8,789 bases of DNA from Syntrophomonas sp. GTDB taxonomy: Bacteria; Bacillota; Syntrophomonadia; Syntrophomonadales; Syntrophomonadaceae. The notes under the pieces were generated by a model. It was not told the origin of the DNA and searched no databases. It saw only the letters and a list, made by a program, of their open reading frames with translations. Positions 1-5,912 of this stretch are shown here, one piece after another. The position numbers were made by a program, and so were the translations under genes. The stretch spans positions 1 to 8,789 of the forward strand of contig PWPP01000006.1 of the NCBI GenBank assembly GCA_003558625.1. Direction: 5' to 3'. Every line of letters begins with the position of its first letter. Position 1 is the first letter of the stretch.

Positions 1-121
1 ATGCTTCAAACCCGTGAACCGCCTCCCCTACAATCTCTATATCTTTTATCTGTTCCAGAATATACCGTAATACAATCCGTTCTTTTGCGTCATCATCCAC
101 AATCAGCACTTTTAAAGACAT
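1..121 (-). CDS. Response regulator, receiver domain (N-terminal 40 codons only, cut by window edge)
   Basis: The minus strand from ATG at 121 reads MSLKVLIVDDDAKERIVLRY and continues open to base 1, ending in a GEAVHGFEA stretch. This is the start of a CheY-like receiver domain: a hydrophobic first strand (VLIV) followed by the acidic DDD triad at residues 9-11. That triad normally binds Mg2+ near the phospho-acceptor Asp, which lies beyond the window edge. An AAGGA ribosome binding site precedes the ATG by about nine bases. The output domain is not visible, so DNA-binding class and regulon cannot be told. The spacing 'ERIVLRYILEQ...IVGEA' is common in both NarL-type and LytTR/AraC-type regulators. 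The gene is divergent from the radical SAM gene at 363, so a shared intergenic control region is possible. The partner histidine kinase is not in view. Confidence 0.85.
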   Translation of the reverse strand, partial: MSLKVLIVDDDAKERIVLRYILEQIKDIEIVGEAVHGFEA

Positions 122-308
122 TCTATCAAATCCTTTTCCCCTTACTGGCAGTGAAGGATTTCACAATCATTTGTCCGGCCCTTTCCTCCTTACCTGCCTT
201 TTGTTTCCGCTCAGACTAGCTATTTTAATAATATTATTATTTTACTTATTATACAACCTTTATACTATCAACTGCCTGACCCTTTGTGCCCGAAAGACTT
301 TGATTCAG

Positions 309-336
309 TGCAACAATCTGATAATCTATTGTTGCA
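309..336. repeat. 9-bp perfect inverted repeat upstream of the radical SAM gene
   Basis: TGCAACAAT (309-317) and ATTGTTGCA (328-336) are perfect inverted repeats separated by 10 bases. The right arm ends where the AGGAGG Shine-Dalgarno sequence begins (336-341). In RNA it would form a hairpin abutting a ribosome binding site; in DNA it could be an operator half-site pair. No T-tract follows, so it is not a terminator. The function is not known; position is the only argument. Confidence 0.5.
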
Positions 337-345
337 GGAGGTTCT

Positions 346-417
346 ATGAAAGGAGATATGCCATGCGTTATACCGGAACCGTTTATCGTCCACCCAGTGA
401 AGCCAACAGTATCCTGA
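346..417 (+). CDS. Possible 23-codon leader ORF overlapping the radical SAM start
   Basis: ATG at 346 has its own Shine-Dalgarno sequence (AGGAGG at 336-341, four bases upstream). It reads 23 codons (begins MKGDMPCVIPEP) in a different frame from the radical SAM gene, ending at TGA 415-417, about 50 bases inside that gene. The true start at 363 has a separate AAGGAGA site at 350-356, which lies inside this ORF. It may be a translational-coupling leader or simply a duplicated initiation region; the peptide resembles nothing I recognise. Confidence 0.25.
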   Translation: MKGDMPCVIPEPFIVHPVKPTVS

Positions 418-1238
418 TCCAGGCTACCATTGGCTGCCCCCATAACAAGTGTACTTTTTGCCCTCTTTACAAGGATGTTGCGTTTCAAATCCGTTCTGTA
501 GAAGATATTAAACAGGATTTGTTATCGGCTCGCAATTATTATGGCAGTGATGTGCCGGCCATCTTTTTTCCCGACGGCAACACCATCATTATGAAAACCG
601 AACAACTCCTGGAGATTTTTAATTATGCCTACGAGCTTTTTCCCCGTTTAGAACGGATCACCTTATACGGATCCGCCCGCTATGTCAATCATAAAAGCGC
701 CGGGGATATAGAAAAACTGAAAAATGCCGGCCTGAGCCGCATCCATATGGGCATGGAAAGTGGAGATGATATTACCCTGGAGAAAATCCAAAAAGGAACC
801 AACGCCCAGGAAATCATTGAAGCCGGATTGAAACTTAAACAGGCAGGAATCGAGGTTAGCGAGTATTATCTGGTAGGAATCGGAGGCCGGGAAAGAAGCA
901 GGGAACACGCTCTGAACAGCGCCAGAGTCTTGAGCGCTATCAACCCTGAGTTCATTAGACTGAGAACCTTTGTCCCTATCCCGGGCACCCCTTTGTTTGA
1001 GGATTACCAAAAAGGTGAATTTATCTTATTAAGTCCCCATGAAGCATTGATGGAAATACGAACCCTTATTGAAAACCTGGATTGCGATAACAGCTATGTC
1101 TTAAGTGATCATATTTCTAATTACTGGGATATTAATGGATATATCCCCCGTGACCGGGAAGAAATGCTGCAAGCAATCCGCACCGCTCTCAGCACAGATG
1201 AATCAATGTTCCGTCCCCCTCATCTGAGCCGCCTTTAA
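363..1238 (+). CDS. Radical SAM protein of unknown function (CX4CX2C family)
   Basis: The 291-aa protein is a radical SAM enzyme, presumably cytosolic, that would use a 4Fe-4S cluster and S-adenosylmethionine to make a 5'-deoxyadenosyl radical. The cluster motif is Cys25-Cys30-Cys33 in GCPHNKCTFC, i.e. CX4CX2C rather than the usual CX3CX2C; I recall this spacing in a family of stand-alone COG1032-like radical SAM proteins. Other matching segments are MGMESGDD at 129-136 (SAM-contacting region), VGIGGRERS at 171-179 and PGTPLF at 207-212. There is no N-terminal B12-binding domain and no obvious C-terminal TRAM or SPASM domain. The substrate is unknown. I chose ATG 363 because AAGGAGA lies six bases upstream and because the family begins at M-RY-x-GTVYRPPSEA. 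The open frame continues upstream to 171, but that extension is low-complexity and unlike coding sequence. The gene appears monocistronic, with a strong terminator 38 bases after its stop codon. Confidence 0.88.
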   Translation: MRYTGTVYRPPSEANSILIQATIGCPHNKCTFCPLYKDVAFQIRSVEDIKQDLLSARNYYGSDVPAIFFPDGNTIIMKTEQLLEIFNYAYELFPRLERITLYGSARYVNHKSAGDIEKLKNAGLSRIHMGMESGDDITLEKIQKGTNAQEIIEAGLKLKQAGIEVSEYYLVGIGGRERSREHALNSARVLSAINPEFIRLRTFVPIPGTPLFEDYQKGEFILLSPHEALMEIRTLIENLDCDNSYVLSDHISNYWDINGYIPRDREEMLQAIRTALSTDESMFRPPHLSRL

Positions 1239-1276
1239 AACACGCTGCTGCTGGAAATAAAAACCACGACTTCCCA

Positions 1277-1311
1277 GGGCCTGGCCGGATGATCCGGCCA
1301 GGCCCTTTTTT
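1277..1311 (+). terminator. Strong intrinsic terminator of the radical SAM gene
   Basis: A GC-rich perfect stem of at least 12 bp (GGGCCTGGCCGG paired with CCGGCCAGGCCC, 1277-1305, apex ATGAT) is followed directly by TTTTTT (1306-1311). It lies 38 bases past the radical SAM stop codon. The opposite strand has no T-tract after the stem, so it acts mainly on plus-strand transcripts. Confidence 0.93.
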
Positions 1312-1390
1312 CGTTTCCGGGCTTTTGATAAGAAATGAAAGGCTTTATTCCCGTATGAAAAGTCTGTTGTTTATCTTGCTCCCAAGCAGA

Positions 1391-1795
1391 TTACAATCCC
1401 GGAGGAACGATATATACTTCTTCTCCCCGGATATCATAAAAATCACTTAGTTTCCAATATATCCCCCGGCTTAAGCGGGTATCCCCGTCCCAACGAAAAC
1501 TGATATAGGGGACATCCCCCTTAAAATGGATTTTTATTTCCCGGTCCAACAGAAATTCCTGTTTGTCATGAAATACCAGTTTAAGATGCCGGTTCCCTTC
1601 CACCAGCCCCGTAGCATAATAAGGAACATCTTCTACCACCAGGGGATTACAATCATCTCCAAGGCGAATCATATATTCCCCATTCTCTTTTTGTATATTC
1701 TTGGCCAGAAGATTGACGATATCCCGGCGAAACATCTCGGCATTGCCAAAATACCATTTTCCATCCTTTTTTATCCGAATTTCTTTTCCCTGCAT
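1391..1795 (-). CDS. DUF1285-like small protein, function unknown
   Basis: The protein has 134 aa, with no signal peptide and no membrane segment. It begins with IKKDGKWYFGNAEMFRRDIV and continues with alternating beta-rich segments: 'EYMIRLGDDCNPLVVEDVPYY' at about residues 40-60 and a later 'DREIKIHFKGDVPYISFRWDG' region. The opening 'dG-W-y-G ... I-L-F/A' and the 'V-EDvP' signature resemble the DUF1285 family of small beta-sandwich proteins. That assignment is from memory of the family pattern and is moderate. No catalytic residues stand out. ATG 1795 is supported by GGAGG four bases upstream. It lies downstream of the aminotransferase/reductase gene on the same strand, but 222 bases and a hairpin separate them, so it is probably transcribed separately. 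No clear promoter was identified in that gap. Confidence 0.8.
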   Translation of the reverse strand: MQGKEIRIKKDGKWYFGNAEMFRRDIVNLLAKNIQKENGEYMIRLGDDCNPLVVEDVPYYATGLVEGNRHLKLVFHDKQEFLLDREIKIHFKGDVPYISFRWDGDTRLSRGIYWKLSDFYDIRGEEVYIVPPGL

Positions 1796-1959
1796 TATAC
1801 CTCCACCCTTTTTAATAAACTTGCCGACACCAGGTTCTCTCCCCTGGGTTATAGTGGTTGCAGTCAGCCCCTCATTGCCGGCAGTGCATTTCCCGTGCCG
1901 CTGATGGTAAACATACTGTTTCTATCATATAATTTATCATATCCTTCAGGCAACTAGAA

Positions 1960-1986
1960 ATCCCCCTGCCTAGAGAGAAGGGGGAT
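1960..1986 (-). terminator. Probable terminator after the aminotransferase-reductase gene
   Basis: ATCCCCCT (1960-1967) and AGGGGGAT (1979-1986) form an 8-bp stem with an 11-base loop, 31 bases beyond the stop codon of the 893-aa gene. On the minus strand the stem is followed by TTTCTAGTT, a weak T-rich tail. It fits a moderate intrinsic terminator and no other role is evident. Confidence 0.65.
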
Positions 1987-2017
1987 CCTTTATTGCTGTA
2001 GATATGCTTCCCCGGGA

Positions 2018-4699
2018 TTACATGTTTTCGACCATAACCGTTTGCCGGGAATTCTTATATATTTCCTCTATTTTATCATCACTTATTTCATGATTGCCCA
2101 TTTTTAATCCCGCCAGACCAAAACCATGCTTATCCCCCAGTTGCTTAAGATAGTCTACTACATCCAGGGACAAGCGGTTACCGATACTATAATCCCTAAA
2201 ATCGCCTTCCAGGGCCAATAAGACCGTTTCTGACAAACAAGCCAGATTGACCCCATCCCGGTAACCCAGATTGGGACCAAAGCTTATCTTGTCCGGATAA
2301 CAAACCAGCCCCCCTTCCAATATCAGGATATCATCCCGGAAGGTTATTACCTCGGGATGGACATCTGCGGGGCGAGCAACATCACATACCACAGTTCCCG
2401 GGGCCAGGTGCTCGGAATGAATTAAATATTCCGGGGAATTGCTGGCGGCCACGATCATCTGGCAACGGGGAAGGGTTGCCGCCAGGTTGAGGCTGATTTC
2501 CAGGGGACAGGCGAAACCGATATATTTACTAATAAGCGCCAATTGGTTTATATCCATTTCTTCTCCCCCCACCAGTTGTTGGCTATAGGTGGAGGCAATG
2601 GATGTCTGCTTCCGGCTTAAAGCGGTCAGCGCTTCATGAAGCCATGCGCTCATTCCTTCACGGCTTCCCATTTCCAGTCTCTGGTAAGCGCGCCGAATAA
2701 TCTCCCGGACCAGGGAATTTAAACGCAGCTTGCTGCTGTTAGCCCGTTCGGGGTTGCCTAATAAAACGATATGCTTCATTTTGTCAGACATTAATAAAGC
2801 ACAGGCTCTACCAATGGATCCTGTTGCGCCAACCACCGCACCCCGAGAATAAGCAAAGTCCAGGTGCATTTTCTCAGCTCCTGAATATAATGCCTCGATG
2901 GCCATCAGGGTGGTAAAGCTGTTGCCACTGGTTATAGCTACATCACGTCCTACCACCAGCCGTCCACCTCCGGTCACAACAGAGGTTAGGGCTCCTAATC
3001 CTACAATTTCAGCTCCCAGGCTCCTGCCCAAATCAACAGCCCGGGCTATCATCGCAACGGTTTCTTTGCGGGGCATAGACATGATTTCTCTGCCTCCAAA
3101 AGGAACTCCGATCAACCAGCCTTCTGCCAGAGCCCCGTTTTTGGATCGAATCGCCGGCATATGACAGACCATAGAAGGATCCGGGGACCCGCTCTGCCAC
3201 TGCAAAAAGCGATATAATTCCTCCTGGGAATACCTTTCGAAGGAAGGGTTATTAAGGACCACATCCTCCGGTGATGGATAATGAATGATAAAGGCGAACT
3301 TTTTTTCCGGTTTTTCGCCGTGGTGCAAGACCGATCCACGGTTTTTACGGGTCATTGGGCGGTAGTCATTAATATTCAACGGCACTGAGAAATCCCCGAT
3401 TAAATAACGGTAGAGCTGGGCAAAATCTTTCTTGTCCAGGATATTACATATCAATTCCAAAGCCTGTATCACGCGATTTATTTCGTCATAGGTAATTAAG
3501 AGATTGGGTTGTAATCTTACCGTCATGGGATTGTTTAAAAATGGCACCACCCGTATATTATGAACACTGAGCAAATACCCGGCCAGCAAGGCGGTAAAAG
3601 CCCCTTGTTCATAAATATAAGCCATGTCATACGAGCCACAATCGTCAAAATCATGAAATTCCAACCCTACCATAAGTCCCCTGCCCCTTACATCTTTTAT
3701 CACTTCCGGGTATCTGTCCTGTATCTGGCGGGTCCGGGCTAAAAGATATTCCCCCTTGGCCTTGACCTCCCGGATGATTTCCCGGTCCCGGGCCAATAAA
3801 GTTTCCATAACAGCCAAGCCTACTGTACAAGTTAAATTGTTATTGGCAAAGGTTGAGCTATGGAGAGCACCAAACTCATCATTCCATACTGCAGGGGAAG
3901 AAAGGCAAACCCCAAGGGGCACCATGCCCCCCCCCAAAGACTTGGCCAGGAGCAAGATATCCGGTTCGATTCCCTCGTCCTCACAGGCAAAAAGGGCGCC
4001 GGTGCGGCCCAAACCGGTTTGTATTTCATCTACGATAAAGATAATTCCCAGACTGCGGCACAAATCCTGTATTTTTTTTAAATAGCCAGGATGGGCAGGA
4101 ATGATACCCCCTTCTCCCTGGATCGGCTCTACGATTACTCCGGCAATTTCATCCTTCTGTGTTTCCAGTAAATTTTTCAGGGCTGTAAAATGGTTGAAGG
4201 GGACCTTAACAAACCCGGGTACCGGAGTAAAAAAAGGTCCCTGATAAGCTTCCCTGCCGGTGGCGGATAATGCTCCCAGGGTTTTGCCGTGAAAACTGTT
4301 GTCCATGGAAACTATGATGGGTTTGTGGCAGGAAGAACGAGCCAGCTTTATGGCTGTTTCCACTGCTTCTGCCCCACTTTGACAAAAGGTCGAATAACAT
4401 AAATCTCCGGGACTATATAAAGCCAGCAGATTGGCTAATTCTAGTGCTTTATGGGGCAGTGAAGGCTGCACCATGGCAGGAATCATATCTTGCTTCACCG
4501 CATCTATGGCTTCCCAGACAAAAGGCGGATTGTAGCCAAAAGGAACCGAGCCATACTGGGAAATAAAATCGAGTATTTTATCCCCATGTTCATTCCACAA
4601 ATAACTCCCCTCACCCCGGACATAGGTCTGGTCTAACGTAAATAACTCCAGCAGCTGCAAAAGAGTTGGATTCAGCAAATCCCGGCGCAGATCTGACAT
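2018..4699 (-). CDS. Fusion of class III PLP aminotransferase and acyl-ACP reductase (AAR)-like aldehyde-forming reductase
   Basis: This 893-aa protein has two catalytic halves. Residues 1-425 are a class III (ornithine/GABA type) aminotransferase: SGAEAVE at 108-114, NSFHGKT at 134-140, VDEIQTGLGRTG at 223-234, PLP-binding Lys253 in LLAKSLGGG, and STFANN at 282-287. Residues 468-865 resemble cyanobacterial long-chain acyl-ACP reductase. Shared features are a 'GLGALTSVV' segment (567-575), 'TSGNSFTT' (590-597), the NAD(P)-binding GATGSIG (624-630), 'ILEGGLV' (793-799) and 'ACLSETVLLALEG' (820-832). In the last, Cys821 lines up with the acyl-thioester-forming Cys of AAR. I infer reduction of an acyl-ACP or acyl-CoA to an aldehyde and transamination to an amine, or the reverse. 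The tambjamine enzyme TamH is, as I recall it, a functional precedent for such a bifunctional reductase/aminotransferase. There is an extra stretch of roughly 60 residues (about 660-735) relative to AAR. The start is set by AAGGAGG seven bases before ATG 4699. The gene stands alone, with its own promoter. The carrier and chain length are unknown. Confidence 0.9.
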   Translation of the reverse strand: MSDLRRDLLNPTLLQLLELFTLDQTYVRGEGSYLWNEHGDKILDFISQYGSVPFGYNPPFVWEAIDAVKQDMIPAMVQPSLPHKALELANLLALYSPGDLCYSTFCQSGAEAVETAIKLARSSCHKPIIVSMDNSFHGKTLGALSATGREAYQGPFFTPVPGFVKVPFNHFTALKNLLETQKDEIAGVIVEPIQGEGGIIPAHPGYLKKIQDLCRSLGIIFIVDEIQTGLGRTGALFACEDEGIEPDILLLAKSLGGGMVPLGVCLSSPAVWNDEFGALHSSTFANNNLTCTVGLAVMETLLARDREIIREVKAKGEYLLARTRQIQDRYPEVIKDVRGRGLMVGLEFHDFDDCGSYDMAYIYEQGAFTALLAGYLLSVHNIRVVPFLNNPMTVRLQPNLLITYDEINRVIQALELICNILDKKDFAQLYRYLIGDFSVPLNINDYRPMTRKNRGSVLHHGEKPEKKFAFIIHYPSPEDVVLNNPSFERYSQEELYRFLQWQSGSPDPSMVCHMPAIRSKNGALAEGWLIGVPFGGREIMSMPRKETVAMIARAVDLGRSLGAEIVGLGALTSVVTGGGRLVVGRDVAITSGNSFTTLMAIEALYSGAEKMHLDFAYSRGAVVGATGSIGRACALLMSDKMKHIVLLGNPERANSSKLRLNSLVREIIRRAYQRLEMGSREGMSAWLHEALTALSRKQTSIASTYSQQLVGGEEMDINQLALISKYIGFACPLEISLNLAATLPRCQMIVAASNSPEYLIHSEHLAPGTVVCDVARPADVHPEVITFRDDILILEGGLVCYPDKISFGPNLGYRDGVNLACLSETVLLALEGDFRDYSIGNRLSLDVVDYLKQLGDKHGFGLAGLKMGNHEISDDKIEEIYKNSRQTVMVENM

Positions 4700-4715
4700 T
4701 GCAATCCTCCTTGTG

Positions 4716-4736
4716 TTTTGTGCACAAAATCGTGCA
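4716..4736. promoter_or_regulatory. Operator-like nested palindromes in the leader of the fusion gene
   Basis: TTTTGTGCACAAAA (4716-4729) is a perfect 14-bp palindrome. Its right part also forms TGCAC-N6-GTGCA (4721-4736), a second inverted repeat. Both lie between the predicted transcription start (about 4748) and the Shine-Dalgarno sequence of the 893-aa gene, where a repressor would block transcription. The regulator is unknown. Confidence 0.5.
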
Positions 4737-4754
4737 TTTTTTTAAGATATATAT

Positions 4755-4783
4755 ATTCTTATACATTCCGCAGTTATTGTCAA
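4755..4783 (-). promoter_or_regulatory. Predicted sigma-A-type promoter of the aminotransferase-reductase gene
   Basis: On the minus strand TTGACA (4778-4783) is a perfect -35 box. AAGAAT (4755-4760) is a fair -10 box (4 of 6) after a 17-base spacer, with an AT-rich run following. It would start transcription about 50 bases upstream of the ATG. The -35 is convincing, the -10 less so. Confidence 0.55.
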
Positions 4784-4799
4784 ATGGTAGACGGGGAAT

Positions 4800-5042
4800 A
4801 GATTGGTAGATAAGCGGAGGTTTAGACAAACAAGAAGGGTTTAAATAAGACCGGGCTCTGATCTTGCCTGTAAGGTTGGTGTCGGAAGCTTTATCAGGTT
4901 GGATCTAAAACATAGGCAATGTAACGTTTTTTCCATCACCGATTTTACGGTTAAATATATGAGGGGATCCATCAAAGAAGATCTTTCAGAGCATATTATT
5001 GTGGTCCTGTTCGCTCTCGCCCCTGCCTGGCACAACATAAAT
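4800..5042. other. Intergenic stretch without a convincing gene
   Basis: This is the gene-free part of the 379-base gap between the flxA stop codon and the fusion gene; the gap also holds that gene's promoter and palindromes and the flxA terminator. A 65-codon minus-strand frame (4841-5038) has no ribosome binding site, unusual composition and no recognisable motif. A second minus-strand frame looks slightly more protein-like (FFDGSPHIFNRKIGDGK) but contains a TGA and a TAG. It may be a decayed gene or simply spacer. No RNA gene or mobile element signature was seen. Confidence 0.4.
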
Positions 5043-5076
5043 AAAAGGGGATAAGCCTGAGCGCTTATCCCCTTTT
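5043..5076 (-). terminator. Intrinsic terminator of the hdrA-flxDCBA operon
   Basis: A perfect 14-bp stem (AAAAGGGGATAAGC paired with GCTTATCCCCTTTT) with a 6-base loop sits two bases past the flxA stop codon. The A/T ends of the stem supply the U-tract, and on the minus strand it continues into ATTTAT. The structure is symmetric, so it could also act on plus-strand transcripts. It marks the operon end and excludes read-through as the main way of expressing the downstream fusion gene. Confidence 0.9.
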
Positions 5077-5078
5077 TC

Positions 5079-5912
5079 TTACCATTCGGGGGGCAGTTGT
5101 CTTAGCTGAGCCAGATCAAATACAGGTCCATCCAGACATATATATTCACTGCCGATATTGCAGCGCCCGCATTTACCGATGCCACATTTCATGCGCATTT
5201 CCAGGGTGGTAATGATTTGTTCATCCTGGTACCCCATTTTCTCCAGGGACTGCAGGACAAATTTAATCATGATGGGAGGGCCGCAAATCACGGCGATTTT
5301 GTTCGCCGGATCAGGGTTCAGCTGTTCCAGGTAAGCGGGTACAAAACCCACATTACCTTCCCAGCCTTCTTCGGGTTTGTCTATGGTTACGAAGGTTTCG
5401 CTATCTTTTTCCCGGGGCCAGAGTTCAAAGAGTTCCTCTTTAAAACAGAGATCCGCATAACTGCGGCTTCCATATATGATCTGGATCTTTCCGTAATCCT
5501 CACGATGCTTGAAACAGTATTTGATAAAGGACCGCAGGGGGGCTAAACCTATTCCACCCCCAATAAACAGCATATCCTTGCCTTTGCATTTTTCTACGGG
5601 GAAACCATTGCCATAAGGTCCCCTGACTCCCAATTTCTGACCCACTTCAATGCGGTGTATTTCACTGGTCATTAATCCTACGCTTTTTATGGCAAACTCT
5701 AAATGGTCCTGTTCTTCCTGCCAGGACACGGAAAACATCCCTTCACCAATTGGCAACATGGATACCATGGCCAGCTGTCCCGGCATGACGTTAAATGGAA
5801 CCCCACTCTCATCGCGCACATAAAAGGTTTTTACGTCCGGGGTTTCATCGATGATTTTGACCACTTCAACGATCTGAGGTACCAGGGGATTTTCGCTGCT
5901 GTTTTTATGCAC
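5079..5912 (-). CDS. flxA: FlxA-type NAD(P)H dehydrogenase subunit (FAD / NAD / 2Fe-2S)
   Basis: The 277-aa cytosolic flavoprotein belongs to the ferredoxin-NADP reductase superfamily (PyrK/AsrB-like). An N-terminal FAD-binding beta-barrel includes 'MPGQLAMVS' (43-51) and 'RGPYGNGFP' (97-105). The NAD(P)-binding half has GGGIGLAP (118-125) and CGPPIM (210-215). A C-terminal Cys243-Cys248-Cys251-Cys259 set (CGIGKCGRC then an ICLDGPVF tail) is the 2Fe-2S site typical of this family. By family knowledge FlxA oxidises NADH and feeds FlxB/FlxC, hence FlxD and HdrA. The start is GTG at 5912, overlapping the flxB stop by 8 bases, with an AAAGGGGG ribosome binding site eight bases upstream; translation is probably coupled to flxB. 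It is the last gene before the operon terminator. An anaerobic sulfite reductase subunit B (AsrB) identity is less likely because HdrA and MvhD homologues are adjacent and no AsrC is present. Confidence 0.9.
   Translation of the reverse strand: MHKNSSENPLVPQIVEVVKIIDETPDVKTFYVRDESGVPFNVMPGQLAMVSMLPIGEGMFSVSWQEEQDHLEFAIKSVGLMTSEIHRIEVGQKLGVRGPYGNGFPVEKCKGKDMLFIGGGIGLAPLRSFIKYCFKHREDYGKIQIIYGSRSYADLCFKEELFELWPREKDSETFVTIDKPEEGWEGNVGFVPAYLEQLNPDPANKIAVICGPPIMIKFVLQSLEKMGYQDEQIITTLEMRMKCGIGKCGRCNIGSEYICLDGPVFDLAQLRQLPPEW

Noticed and set aside
1..219. Plus-strand 72-codon ORF at the left edge
   Set aside because: It is antisense to a clear receiver-domain reading on the minus strand and has no motif of its own.
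171..362. N-terminal extension of the radical SAM protein upstream to ATG 171
   Set aside because: The extension is Leu/Ile/Tyr/Cys-rich translated AT-rich intergenic DNA with no good ribosome binding site. The family starts at MRYTGTVYRPPSEA, with a strong site before ATG 363.
1923..1941. Direct repeat TATCATA-N5-TATCATA as an operator or attachment site
   Set aside because: It is short and lies in AT-rich sequence where such repeats arise by chance, with no promoter elements positioned around it.
1526..1957. Plus-strand 143-codon ORF over the DUF1285-like gene
   Set aside because: It is a shadow of the minus-strand gene. The minus frame has a ribosome binding site and family-like sequence; the plus frame is aromatic-rich and lacks a start signal.
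4841..5038. 65-codon minus-strand ORF between flxA and the fusion gene
   Set aside because: It has no ribosome binding site, atypical composition, several rare-looking Cys/Arg runs and no recognisable domain.
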